DNA of 64,000 bases from Ryuthela nishihirai (Eukaryota > Arthropoda > Arachnida > Araneae > Heptathelidae), in assembly GCA_038380435.1 (NCBI GenBank), contig JAWZYU010000009.1, positions 64,943,901-65,007,900 of the forward strand, read 5' to 3'. How positions within the stretch are numbered: the first letter of the stretch is position 1; each line of letters begins with the position of its first letter. A program made the translations under genes and the position numbers. The notes beneath the pieces were generated by a model. It saw only the letters and a list, made by a program, of their open reading frames with translations. It was not told the DNA's origin and searched no databases. This document shows positions 33,236-44,436 of this stretch, in pieces.

Positions 33236-35321
33236 GTGAGTTTATAAGCGTAAAAAGTAAGTTGAAACAGGAGAAACTCCAACTTGCTTAAACAGTCCAA
33301 TTCCTGATTTACTTAATTTGTAAAATAATAAAATGAATCACTTCGCGGGGAACTGCAAGTCACGTATATTTGACAGGTTCGTTTCATGCTAATCATCACA
33401 CAGATCTCGGAGAAAAATAAGCCTCAAAAGAAAAATAACTCGACTATGCCTTGGCTAGTGTTCTAAACCACATCGTTTTACTCAGCAATTGATAATGTTC
33501 TGGCTACTAACCGACGAGTCCGAGACGTTTTTAAATTCCTCAGCATTTCGAGCTATTTCGTAACCTGAGATGTACCAGGTTTTTATCAAATTCTAACCTC
33601 GCTCCTTCAGGGCTCAAATATATGACCCATACTACTCATTATCAATGAAATGTAGAAATTAATGAATTCAAAAGTGCTAAATTTGGAAAAACTTAAATCG
33701 CATTGTTCACGAAATATTTATATATCCCATTTTTTAAACTCTGTGACCAAAGTTCTTGAAAATTGTTATATATATATGTCAGTCTTTTTCCTCAAAAGTA
33801 GAACATTAAACAAACAACATTAAATTTTTCACTTTTGCAACTAGCTGCATACGAAAGAAAAATCCTTCTTTTAGCATCTGAGTTGAAACTATTTACTCAC
33901 GGTTGAGTAAAAAGTTTCCAATCGGTTGCATTGATAACTTCTTTTTAATATTTTTATTTAAAGCACTATGTCAATGAAAATAATAACTTAGGGAAATTAG
34001 TTGCTTCGCCAAGCAGTAAACAATACTTCAGATTCACTGGTAAAAAATATCACCTTTCTACTTGTTTTTTACTCGACATCCTGTAACAGCAAAAAGTGAA
34101 TTTGATATGATGATGCATCATTATTACGTAACCATATATAAGGAAGTATATTTCATACCACTATTACGAATACATCTGGAGATTTTTTTTGTCACTGAGC
34201 TACTGTGGTTTCCGAAGTTGGATAGCATTACCTTCTTCTCCTCCTCCCACCCTCCCCGATGATTGCGGTTTCCGAAACTGGGTACCATTAACCTCCCACG
34301 GTGGAAAATCAATCTTCTTTCAATCCAGACATCATACAAAACTATAAACGTATGTCTCTTTTTTTATATGCACTGATTTAAAAAAAAGGGAAAATAAAGT
34401 CTCTTTTTAACATCTTGTGCTGTTTAATGACTTCTAAGAATAAAAACACAATGATATGAAACAGATGTCTATGTTGATGTCACTAGTCCGTTTATCCAGT
34501 TTTATACTATACTCTGTAGGTTAGTAGGCTTGCACTGAATAAAGGATAATACTGAACAATAAAGACGTTAAAATCAGTGTTTCAACATAGATTAAGAAAT
34601 AATATAAACAATTCTATTTTTTTATATAAAGAATATGATCACAAACTTTCGATTTCAGAAGAAAAATTTTCTAATGGCTATTCACAGCAAGGGAAATTCG
34701 ATAATAAAACAATTCTTGAAGTTGAATAAGAAGTCATTTGAATAATTAAGCTGATCAACTTATAAACATTAATACAAGCGATTTCAGTTCAACCTTTGAA
34801 TTGTCATCAGGTAACTCTGATAAAGTTCTTTGTTCTTGATCTTAAATAATAAATTATTGAATACATAATGTAACAATTATCATGAACATTAAAAAATGCT
34901 CATAGTACGCTATTGTGTATTATGTGTTTGCATATCGATCTGCTAGTTGAGCGCGTGTACGTTGGTATCATTGTCACATGGCGCTCGGGGTTAATTTTTA
35001 GTTCTCTTTTAAAGAAACGAGCCACTGTTTTCCTGGTTTTTTTTTTAGTAGATGAAAAAGACTTTTTTTGTGTTGGACTGCAAATTAATAAAATATTACA
35101 ATACGCATTTTCGGAATCTTTGGATAATTTGAATTTCCATCTCTATATGTCACCAAAGTTAGAAAAAGGCAAAAATTAAACTTAATATCCATGCCAACAC
35201 TTTGAAATTTAAGAGGTAGAGTAGTCAAAAGGTTTGCACTGACAGCATAACTTGAGCGTTACTCCAAGAAAATGGGAAAAAACTAAGTTTGATATTTACT
35301 AATATTAAAATAAGAAATAAA
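33236..35321. other. Intergenic or intronic stretch, no supported feature
   Basis: AT-rich. A pair of similar segments (GGTTTCCGAAGTTGGATAGC at about 34208 and GGTTTCCGAAACTGGGTACC at about 34266) is a short tandem-like duplication of unknown origin. An 88-codon frame at 34913-35179 has no motif. Confidence 0.4.
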
Positions 35322-35512
35322 TACCCCCTCAAGCAGCTGCTTGCCACAGAGGTCTGACAGGAGCCTGTCAGTGCCATAGTAGAAGGTCTGAGAGGATGGC
35401 AGGCCCTCAGCAAAAAAAAGACACAAACAGCCATGCCTTGACCCGGGGTTCGAACCCCGGTCCCTTAGATCAAATAGCCAAGCGCGCTAACCACTCGGCC
35501 ATGGGACGGCTT
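35322..35512 (-). mobile_element. SINE-B copy 9, near consensus
   Basis: Complete from TACCCCCTCAAGCAGCTGCT to CTCGGCCATGGGACGGC. It contains CAAGCAGCTGCTTG, CTGACAGGAGCCTGTCAG and box B (complement GGGTTCGAACCCCGG). The best reference copy for the family in this window. Confidence 0.92.
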
Positions 35513-36583
35513 AGTAATATTACTATTCGCATCTTCTGAATCTTCCATAAGTCTGAACTGCCACTGTCAGAGAAGGATATATTTATAACTTTTTTCTTTT
35601 TGAGAACGAGAATTCCATATTCATAAGAGATGAAGAACCTTCTAGTTTAGTCTATTATATAAACTAGATTTTCGATGCAAACTCTTCCCCAATATATTGC
35701 TTACGTAATATTCTCTACTGAGCATGGGGAATAGTAAGTGATATGTATTAGAATAATTTTTCTAGTTGAAAAAAAATGTAATTAGTGTTTAATAATATTG
35801 ACATTGCCATGAGCTGTAATTATGAGGGCGCGACTGAATTCGAAATAGCTTTGTCAACCATTACTACTGTAGATAAAATTGTGAAAAACTGAGGGGGTTT
35901 TTTTAAGGTGTTATTTTAAACTCAATGATTTTTTTTTCTTACGCTGAGTAGCTTTACATATTTCATACATAAGACAATATTGCAAGTTCTGAATTATTTT
36001 CGAATATTTGAAATTCAATAGGAATTATATAAACTCCTCCGAGATTTTCAGAAGCACCTCTGACATTTTTAACAATATTAAAAATATTGTTAATGGCTCC
36101 CACTGAAACATTGTGACATTATACTATTAAAAGTATCGTTAAGTGAAAGTAAATACGGTAAAACTGGAGTATATTTCCTCTTCTAAATATTGTTATATTT
36201 GATAAGGTTGTTGAATTTTTCTCTTCACTATTTGTAATGTTCTATTAATTAAATATAAGATAACAGGGTTTCTGATTTCTCGATAATTTTAAATTCTCAA
36301 GAAACGGGAATCCGATATCTGAATTCTAAAGAAATCCTGAAAAATCTATTGGATATAATTATTTTTTCATTTTTTCAAAATCTTTTATGAAGATAAAATT
36401 GCAATTACTAAAAAATTTAACTACGAAACTGTAACAATAACAACGAATAAAAAGTAACAATAACAACGAATAAAAAGTAACAATAACAACGAAACTGTAA
36501 ATATAAAACAAACATTTGTATGCTTATTATATTTATTAAAAAAAATTACTTTTATTTAACAAAGCTCTTTTAATATAACAATT
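35513..36583. repeat. AT-rich stretch with a 25-bp tandem repeat and a palindrome
   Basis: AACAATAACAACGAATAAAA repeats with a period of about 25 bp (36427-36497, three units). TTAACAATATT...AATATTGTTAA at 36069-36093 is a perfect 11-bp inverted repeat with a 3-nt loop. No gene seen. Confidence 0.6.
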
Positions 36584-36769
36584 TTAGTTAAAATAACTAC
36601 TTGCGCATTGTTCAAATTGATACTTGTCCTTTGTTTTGAAAAAAAAATTCCTAAGTCGAGAAATTTCGTTTTGTGCTGATGTTGGTTTTAGAGTTAAAAG
36701 AGTGTCCAAATAAAGTTTTATGTTTCGTGTTATTTTGTACATTTCATTGGTGTTGAACTCCTTTGTCAA
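36584..36769 (-). pseudogene. Possible hAT transposase C-terminal fragment
   Basis: A 61-codon frame reading LYLDTLLTLKPTSAQNEISR and ending in CASSYFN. LKPTS plus AQNE/SERxFS is a common pattern in the hAT C-terminal dimerisation region, here without the following FS residues. Upstream minus-strand sequence to about 36970 looks like related decayed coding sequence. The assignment rests on one short motif. Confidence 0.35.
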
Positions 36770-37421
36770 TGTTAATTTTTCGAGGGATGGAAATGCTTTG
36801 CTTTTGACGTAGATATTATCTTTTCTAGTTTCTTTTTCAAACTTAGTTTCGCTTCCACTTCGGCATCCGTTTACTAGTCTCTGTATTTTTCTCCTCTACT
36901 GGATTGCTGAATTCTTTAGAAAAATCTTTCCAAAATTACTTTTGCCAATTTTCTCACTTGTTTTAGTGGACATAAAAAACATTGTTTTGTTTCTCGTGTG
37001 AGCAATTTGGATTATTCAAAAACATAAAACTTAATAATTTATTTCTTTGTTTGAATATATATATTCCTTGATAACACTAGACAACAAATTGATTTTTTTT
37101 TATAACATTGGTCAAATAGGATGTTTTTAAATAATTTTGGGGTGCTGATTTCAAATATGGCTGTGAAAGATCTGCAACAGTATTGATATATTTCAAATTT
37201 CAATGAATACGCATATATGGGAAATGAAAATAAATATGACTATTTTATTAAATTGCAACTAAAAACTCATTAATTAATTACATGATTACAGTGAAAAAAT
37301 TAGAAACATCATAGTTATAGACCACTGAATATAAAGTAACAAATGAAATAATATTGAAATGCAAAATAAGAAAACATGAGTAAGGGATCTTTTATACTTA
37401 CAAGAAGTTCATTTTTGTCTT
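36770..37421. other. Stretch downstream of the 37-39 kb pseudogene
   Basis: AT-rich. Contains GGTGCTGATTTCAAATATGG at 37141-37160, a motif that recurs near both copies of the dispersed gene family. Confidence 0.4.
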
Positions 37422-39428
37422 TTATGTGCTGAGGTATCTTCCTTCTGCAAAGAACCAGCAGTAGTCACCTATCATTGCTGGGTCCCACCTACCTTGGTAT
37501 CTCTCCTCCATGGTTAGGATATCCTGGTGAAATATTTCCCATTGCTCATCTCTGACAGCTCCTAAGTTCTTGGGAAAAAAGTCGAGATGCAAGTGCAAGA
37601 AATAGATCATCAAAGACATTCGGCAGCCAAGATTTTCATAGTTTTTGAGAACTTGAATGAGCTGATGATAGTTTTCCTCTTTGTGAATCCCCAGAAAATC
37701 CTGAACCACAGACGTGAAGGATTTCCATACAGCGCGTTCCTTCATATTCAGTTTTTCTTCGAAGACAGTATCATTCAGTAGCTTCTTGATCTGAGGATCA
37801 ACAAGGATTATTTCTTTGAGTTTGGCATCACTTAGCTTTGAAAAATTTTCCTTCAAGTGCAAAAACCCTTTACCAGTTTTGTCCATAGCATTTACAAAGT
37901 TTTTCATAAGCCCCAGTTCGATGTTCAGTGGTGGGAGCAGAACATCCGAGGGGTCAACTAGAGGCTTGTACCTCACATTACTCTTTCCAGGAATAAAAAA
38001 ATCTCTTTTGGGCCATTCTTTTGTTTTGCAGTGTTCCTTTCTGGCCCCTACTGTCCCACAAACATAGAAAACAGAAAACTTTTGTGAAGCCTTCTTGAAG
38101 CCCGAGCAAGAGAGTTGGGTTGGGTTGTTTTATCTGAGCGGCACTTTTTTGCACACCATGGGCTAAATGGCCAGGTCACAAAAACCCCGAAGGCTCAGAG
38201 AAGGTTGGGGGAGGGGACCCACTGGAACAGCTGTTAGGAGACAGATGGTAGCCTCCGTCAAGGCCCTCCAGCGTGTTCTTTAACGTGCACAGGGTATGGC
38301 TCTCCCGCACACGGGGCCACGGCTTAACGTCCCATCCGACGGACGGCGGCCTTTCCAAGCCCATCGGTGTCCCCTACTGACCGTGGGCAGGGCGGGGAAT
38401 TTTGCGGAGATAAATCTCAACGCTGACCCAGTTGGGACTCGAACCTGGGAACTGCAGATTACGAGCCTGGCGCGCTACCGAGCAAGAGAGAGATGATTTT
38501 AGGTCACCATACATTTTCCACATAAACTGGTCATATTTTATAGCAGTGAGTATTTTTTCCATACTTTCATAAGTTTCCTTCATTCCCACAGCCTGTGTCA
38601 CTGGAATGGAAGGTTTTTGGTTTCCTTTATGCAAAAGGATAACTTTTAAGCTGAATTTTGACGAATCTATAAATAGACACCATTCTTTAGGGTCGTGAGT
38701 TGCTCCAATTTCTTCCATCAGCCCTGAAATATCTGTGCAGAAACACAAAACCATCTTGCATCTCGTAATAAACAGATAAAGCCAAATTTCTCTTTCTAAA
38801 CAGAGAAACTATGGTACTCTTGGCCGGATGATTCCACTCTTGAACCTAAAACCTCAGCTTGTTATTTGGAAAGTCCTGGGTCTCGAACAAGATCATTTAT
38901 TTCATTTTGTTGAATCAGATGAGGCTTGTCTAACTTTTTAGGGGTGTATGTAGGATCAGGACCTGTATGTGCCTCAAAGTCTTCCTCTAATGAATGTGAA
39001 TCCATCTCCTCCCAGTTGGTTGGATGTGTTGGTATAGAAAGATCTTCTCCATGAAGAATTGGCCTTATAGCTGGAAGACACATTTGAATATTGTATTTTG
39101 TTTTTGCTCATTTTTGAAAAGACCGACAATTTAATTAAACAAAAATACTTGCTAGTGACTAGTTGGCTCACACCAAACTATTGGAACTGCAAAGGGCGTG
39201 GATTTTCTTACCTTTCAACCATTCACTCAGGCCAACAAAGCACAAATGCAGCATGTTTTGAACCCATGTTTTGTCCTGATCTCCAACATGACATCCAAAA
39301 TACAAGTTATAGGCTTTCTTCACAATCTTTGTCAAAGACCGACCCTGGAATTTTAAAATATAATTTCCACACAAATAACAAAACTTATCTGGCACGTTAA
39401 CACATCCGCCACGCTGCCTTTGTGCCAT
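37422..39428 (-). pseudogene. Multi-exon gene of a dispersed arthropod family, decayed, SINE inside
   Basis: Exon 1 (39212-39428) starts with ATG and has CYLCGNYILK, LYFGCHVGDQDKTW and a donor AAAG|GTAAGA; it looks zinc-binding. Exon 2 starts at about 39070 after TCTTCCAG and encodes RPILHGEDLSIP and KPHLIQQNEINDLVRD; it has one in-frame stop and one frameshift near 38800. The reading continues through CTDISGLMEEIGATHDPKEW, is interrupted by SINE-A (38115-38477), and resumes to a long open frame (37422-37976) with LVDPSDVLLPPLNIELGLM, DEQWEIFHQDILTMEERYQG and WDPAMIGDYCWF. I recall similar proteins as a multicopy family of unknown function in arthropod genomes. A diverged copy lies at 58780-59448. 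Confidence 0.7.
38115..38477 (-). mobile_element. SINE-A copy 7, with 13-bp target duplication
   Basis: Flanked by CCGAGCAAGAGAG (38102-38114 and 38478-38490). Lacks the first bases of the tRNA head, so it is 5'-truncated. It splits the reading frame of the 37-39 kb gene. Excising it and one duplication restores colinearity with the family, so it inserted into a once-continuous exon. Confidence 0.92.
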
Positions 39429-39555
39429 TTAAACGCCAAAATTCAACCTTCAACATACAGCACGTGTTCCTCCCACAATGAAAACAACAAGAATGGCGGT
39501 CTGAGGTTAGGTTACTGTTACATGTTTCCCTCTTGGCAATCAGTGTCGTCATGTG

Positions 39556-40131
39556 GACAAATTTCTTCAATAGTAAATGGGGACCACGAAAAATTCCATC
39601 AACATTAAAGGGTCCCGCGACTGTAAAAGTTTGAGAAGTACTGATTAATGGTACGTTAAGGAGAGTAGTGTATATCTACCTCTAATAGCTAAATATAACA
39701 GGCTCTATTTTACACCGGTTTATAAGGTTTTATAACATGAACAACTGTAGCTGCCTTTAACTATTTTTCAGGTGCTGATCTCAGATCTGGCCCTTAATAA
39801 AAAAAATGGCTAGTAAGTCACTTTTTTTTATGTTATTGGTCATTTTGACTCCTATTAAGATCTTCCTATACCAACACCTCCAGGCAACTGGGAGGATACT
39901 AGATATTTTACTTTTTGTGGCTGACAATGTTATACACACATTATAAAAACCTTGTAAACCAGTGTAATTTACATAAACTAGAGCCTATTATATGTAGCTA
40001 TTAGAGGTAGATATACATTACTCTCGTTAACGTACCATAAATCAGTGCTTCTCAAACTTTTCCAGTCGTGGGACCCTTTAATGTTGGTAGATTTTTCGTG
40101 GTCCCCATTTACTATTGAAGGAAATTGTCTT
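39556..40131. repeat. Inverted repeat with arms about 180 bp, built around hAT ends
   Basis: The left arm, about 39556-39740, and the right arm, about 39950-40131, match closely: AATAGTAAATGGGGACCACG, GTTTGAGAAG, GGTACGTTAA, GTATATCTACCTCTAATAGC all recur inverted. Each arm contains a hAT-type terminus (AAAGTTTGAGAAGTACTG on the left, CAGTGCTTCTCAAACTTT on the right), pointing away from the centre. The spacer holds GGTGCTGATCTCAGATCTGG at 39771. Confidence 0.75.
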
Positions 40132-40424
40132 ATACATTCCTTTACCAATGAAAAGGGTAACTTGAATTGTTTAAAATATTCTCACAGCAGAGTGCTCAGA
40201 TATTAGTATACGTTGTAGAACTAGAAAGTTCTGGTAAACTATAGAAAGGACGAGAAGGTTGACGAAGGTGGTGGAATATTCTCGGAATAATCCATACGAC
40301 TCAACTTGGTTATTTCATTCGTGTGACAATTATTTTAAACATAGTTCTTCAGAACTTTACGACCACCTTCCAAACTTCTCGAGACTGCCTTTGGGAGTCA
40401 TGACGCACAATTTGAGAGCCACTG
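40043..40424. mobile_element. hAT-type MITE, about 382 bp
   Basis: Ends CAGTGCTTCTCAAACTTT and the inverted AATTTGAGAGCCACTG. The flanking 8-mers (CCATAAAT, TTTAAAAT) are only partly alike, so the duplication is decayed. Its first 90 bp also exist, inverted, at 39556-39643. Confidence 0.65.
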
Positions 40425-40634
40425 TTTAAAATAATCACGAGTTTCTCCATGTTTTATATTTTCTTACCTCAAGTTGATAATGTCAATTTAGATGGCCCTG
40501 GTGAAGTTGATACTGGTAACACTTCTGTGATCTCGCGGCTTTCTTTTTAGGGGGAGGATGGCAAATACAGTTTGAGAAACACTACCACAAAAAAAAGTGC
40601 CTTTTTAAAGCCACTGTTTCCATTCTTCCCGATA

Positions 40635-40722
40635 TCAAAGAAAAATCTCAACTCTAGCAAGGTTGGGGATCGAACCAATAAAATCTCAGATTACGTGCCT
40701 CCTAAGTACTAACCTCTGCCGG
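40635..40722 (-). mobile_element. Old tRNA-like fragment related to SINE-A
   Basis: On the minus strand: GGTTAGTACTTAGGAGGCAC, GTAATCTGAGA, box B GGTTCGATCCCC, then GAGTTGAGATTTTTC. The order and spacing mirror the SINE-A head and the GTTGAGATTTATCTCC that follows it, but divergence is large. Confidence 0.45.
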
Positions 40723-41198
40723 CAGTGCTGCTAAGAACTCTACAAAAAAAGCACGCTGATTAATACATTTATCTCATTCTTTTCTCTTTTTTTGCAATAT
40801 ATAAGAACCGGAACTGAAACACATTAGCTATTAAAAAGTCAATTTTTATCACGAACTTTAATTGAACACAAAAAATATTTTTTATACTGATATAAATTAC
40901 GAAGCAGAGAACACTAGTTTCAGATATAAATAATAAATGCAATATACAAAGCACAAAGAAAACACTGGCTATGTGTAATCTAGTTCTGACAACCATCAGT
41001 CACCGTTTCCCACATGCAACATATGCTTTAGAAAGCAGTCTTGACTACAGTACTCCACTATCAGCTAACGATCATTGTTGCTGCCAAAAAATAGCAGTGG
41101 CCACCCTCTGTCATGGGGTCAAAAGTCTTATGTCGTCGCCTTCGTGTATTAATTAGGTCCATCCGATCTCCACTACTCGAGAAAAACGTCATCCTTAC
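40723..41198. other. Intronic stretch, no feature seen
   Basis: AT-rich in the first half. No element ends or additional exon recognised before exon IV. Confidence 0.4.
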
Positions 41199-41262
41199 CA
41201 GGAAATGCTCATTACAAGCTCTCGGTAACGAATATTGTCAATGCCACAAGATGACAGACATC
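41199..41262 (-). CDS. Exon IV of the split host gene
   Basis: This 64-nt exon has an excellent acceptor (TTTTTTTCTTTCGTGATAG) and donor TCCTG|GTAAGG. It takes one G from exon III (GGA, Gly), encodes CLSSCGIDNIRYRELVMSIS and leaves TG for exon V. The other two frames contain stops. It is separated from exon III by about 820 nt. Confidence 0.72.
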
Positions 41263-42082
41263 CTATCACGAAAGAAAAAAACTTTATGCTCTTCTTCTAT
41301 CAGGCCTCGAAGATCTGTGTCAATACTAAAATTAACATTTATATAAAATAAAAAAGTTCCTTAACAAAATTTTTATGAAACATCTGATGACGCTGAGACG
41401 TTTTCCGTGACATTTGAATTGAGTGCTTGCACACAAAATAATCTACCACTAAAAACAATAGACAGAAAGAACGCTTATTTTTGTGCAGGTAGTTAAATAT
41501 CATTAATAAAAGAACTTTTTTATCACGGGTGAAGAACTTCCGAAAATTTGACCCAGCAATTTTAATCACAAACCAGTGCAGAGATATTTTAATCACAAAC
41601 CAGTGCAGAGATATACACTAACGCAGGTTCCCCAAACTTTATGTAGCATTAGATGGTTTTTTCTATAACTTTTTTTTTTGTTGCCCAAAAATATAAACGC
41701 ATGTAAACAAATCAGTGGAAAAAAAAATTCTCTACTTACTTAACCTTACAACAATAAGTCATTTATTAAGGTGTGCTCTAGAGCCTTTTAAAGACTAAGA
41801 AAAATACGGGGGGAAAAACCACGAACCTTGCGGTCAGAACTAGGTTTATCTTGTCGCGTTCATAAATGTTGGGCAATAATAGGACCATACTTTTAAACAA
41901 TACACTAACGTAGTAGGGGCAATTATTTTTTCATTTATGAGCATTAAAAAAATTAGCTGATTTTATAGAAGGTACACTTATGTAATATTAATAACTTAAT
42001 ATTGATCGAAACATATACTATTACATCATCACCTAAAACGAAAGGAAAAAATTGTCCTGAATAATTTCAGAATGTGTCGTAC
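41263..42082. other. Intron III-IV with a short tandem duplication
   Basis: TTTTAATCACAAACCAGTGC is repeated with a period of about 31 bp at 41557-41618. Otherwise AT-rich with no feature. Confidence 0.5.
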
Positions 42083-42147
42083 CTGATTCTTTAGCTTCTT
42101 GCTTAAATGAATATGAACATTTTTTATTTCCTTTACTGTCACTCATT
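42083..42147 (-). CDS. Exon III of the split host gene
   Basis: This 65-nt exon runs from acceptor ATATATTTTTTTAG to donor AATCAG|GTACGA. Its first base completes CG|A (Arg) from exon II. It encodes MSDSKGNKKCSYSFKQEAKE and leaves G. The acceptor region is the 3' tail of an adjacent SINE-B, so either the SINE landed just upstream of the exon or it supplied the acceptor. The peptide is low in complexity, so this exon rests on phase fit. Confidence 0.58.
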
Positions 42148-42154
42148 CTAAAAA

Positions 42155-42347
42155 AATATATCTCCTCAAGCAGATGCTTGCCACAGACGTCTGACAGGAG
42201 CCTGTCAGTTTACTTGCCATAGTAGAATGTCTGTGAAGAAGGCAGAATCTCAGCAGAAAAACAACACAAACATACATGCCTTACCCGGGACTCGAACCCA
42301 GATCCCATTGATCAGTAGACAAGCACGCTAACCACTCGGCCTAGGGC
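42155..42347 (-). mobile_element. SINE-B copy 10, abutting exon III
   Basis: Complete copy from TCTCCTCAAGCAGATGCTTG to AACCACTCGGCCTAGGGC, in the same orientation as the host gene. Its tail (TGAGGAGATATATTTTTTTAG on the minus strand) ends at the AG of the exon III acceptor. Confidence 0.88.
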
Positions 42348-43519
42348 ATTGCCTCGGGGCAGCTCCACCATTCTAAGCTTAACAAATTTGGCTAAGAGCA
42401 TGCAAAGAAATTATTGATACTATATTCACGATAAAAGTTTATGTTCTTTCGTCTGAAAATATTTTAAGGTTGTAATTTTTACTAACTTCGAAAATAACAG
42501 ATCACGCCAGAAAACCCATTCGCTGTTCGTGAGTGGGGGCAGTGAATTTCCCCAGTTTTGCTTTTTACACAACACTAAAATGAGTGCAGAATATCCGACA
42601 ACTTATATTAGCTGATAAGTTTAAGCATCTTCTATACTTCGTTCTTAAAAAAATACTTCCTACACATAAAAGAATCTACATAAAAAATTAACAATTAAAA
42701 GAAATTAACATAAAAAACACATAAAAGTGGCGTATCCCAGGGGAAGTTATTGAATTAAACCCGCCCCCCACCATCACCACTCTCTTGACGGCTTGAATAA
42801 TAATTTTCTACAGTAATCCCCGCATATCAGAGCTTCAAGCAGCCAAACTTTAAGCTTTACATTCAAAAATGACAAACCTCATTAGAACTTTTGAGTATGC
42901 CATCGAAGACAAATAAATGCTTGAGCAAACCTCTTCCTAAACTTATTTATACTCAAAACTACTACTTCTGCAAGATTTTATCCAAAGAGAGCGAAAACAC
43001 AATTTTCCACTCTCATCTCGTTTTTCTTTAATATATAAAAAATAGAAATAAAATCCATTTTTAGGGTGCTGCAAAGTGTATTTGCATAAGGAATCCATGC
43101 TAAAATTAAACTAGGCCCAGAAATTGAGTAATCCAACCCATAAATTAGCATATTACTTCAGTCAGTCGACTATACGGGATTTTTTTTTGGGGGGAACCTA
43201 TTTTTTTTTTCAGTAGCTTAAAAAAGCAGTAGCTTAGTCAAGACATTTGCTTTTAGGTTGGACGACTGAGTTTCAAATACAGCACAATCCAGAAGTATAC
43301 CTCAAAAATTCATTCTCCCCTCCCCCTCTTCTCCCATTTCCCTTCGGTCTTAGAATCTTTAATATTGTTTACCTGACAAAAAGGCTAATTTTTCTTTTCG
43401 TTTCCCTGATTAAAAAAAAAAAGGGGGGGGGGGTAAAAAAATGTTCCCTGGTAAAGCTATTAATTTCTCCTTTTCCTTCCATAACTTTTCAAGATCTCAA
43501 CTTAAGATTTAGTTATTAA
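42348..43519. other. Intronic stretch with possible TE ends
   Basis: AAGTGGCGTATCCCAGGGG near 42726 resembles the end of the element at 43525. No partner was found. The remainder is AT-rich with no gene. Confidence 0.4.
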
Positions 43520-43524
43520 GAGTC

Positions 43525-43857
43525 GTAGTGGCGCATCCAAAGGGGGGGGGGGGCAGGAGGCCCTGGCACCCCCCCCCCCAAAGGGAAAAAAAGCACTAGA
43601 AAATTTTCCAAAAATCTTTTCCTAATTGAGATTCATTTTTTATATTTATGTTTTGTCGTGTCTTCTATTTCTATACTACTTATGAATTAGCGGTCACATA
43701 AGGTGGGAATACTCTACAGCTCTCGGGAATCACGGCCGCTGTGAACACCAGGCGAACGAAGTAGTGCTTGGGCGGACCGAGCGCTACTTCGTTTGCCCGA
43801 GCCGGGCCAGTGAGCCCCTCGGCTCCCCCAAGATTAAATCCTGAGTGCACCACTAAG
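43525..43857. mobile_element. Palindromic element with G/C homopolymer arms
   Basis: The left end GTAGTGGCGCATCCAAAGGG and the right end GAGTGCACCACTAAG are loosely inverted and flanked by GAGTC (43520-43524, 43858-43862). The left side has GGGGGGGGGGGGCAGG...CCTGGCACCCCCCCCCCC, itself a hairpin. No coding capacity. The family is not named with confidence. Confidence 0.5.
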
Positions 43858-44428
43858 GAGTCCCGATATTTCGTGACTACAATACACTCGAAAACAAAAA
43901 AAAGCTCCTTTTACGGGAAAGTCGGTTTTTCGCAAAGGTTTTGCACACAAAATAAATGATTGCTCACAAAGCATATATTTCTTCTGACACAAATCAATAC
44001 CTTGACGAAAGCGTTTATCAAGAGTTAAAAATAACAATACGTCACTCATTAGAGAAACAGAGCGTACGCAAGAATGATTTAAACTACGTCAAATATAGAA
44101 TATTAAGCCATAATTAAAACAGCTGATTTGTGTTTCTAAAACTAGGATGCAAAGAAAATATTTTTAAGTTGATTTATAATAGTCATGTTACATTTTTCTA
44201 CCTAGAATTAAAAGCGTTGAATATTATATACCTAACTTTTTACGAAATTAAATTTTGTTCTTTCACATTCTTTTAGAACAAATTATTTTACGATTTTTAT
44301 GTGATTTTATTCTCAAACTTCAGAAACACAAATGTAAAAAAAGCTAATATGAATGAAAAAATTAGCTAATACCAGGCTCGGATTAATGTTTAAATGTAAC
44401 AAATTGTAGCATTTAAATCTCACTCTGT
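43858..44428. other. Intronic stretch, no supported feature
   Basis: A 71-codon minus frame (43834-44049) has no recognised motif and no matching phase with the host gene. Confidence 0.4.
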
Positions 44429-44436
44429 CCCTAGAC

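Noticed and set aside
36427..36497. CRISPR-like array (three direct repeats)
   Set aside because: Contiguous simple tandem repeat with no spacers, in a eukaryotic intron-like setting.
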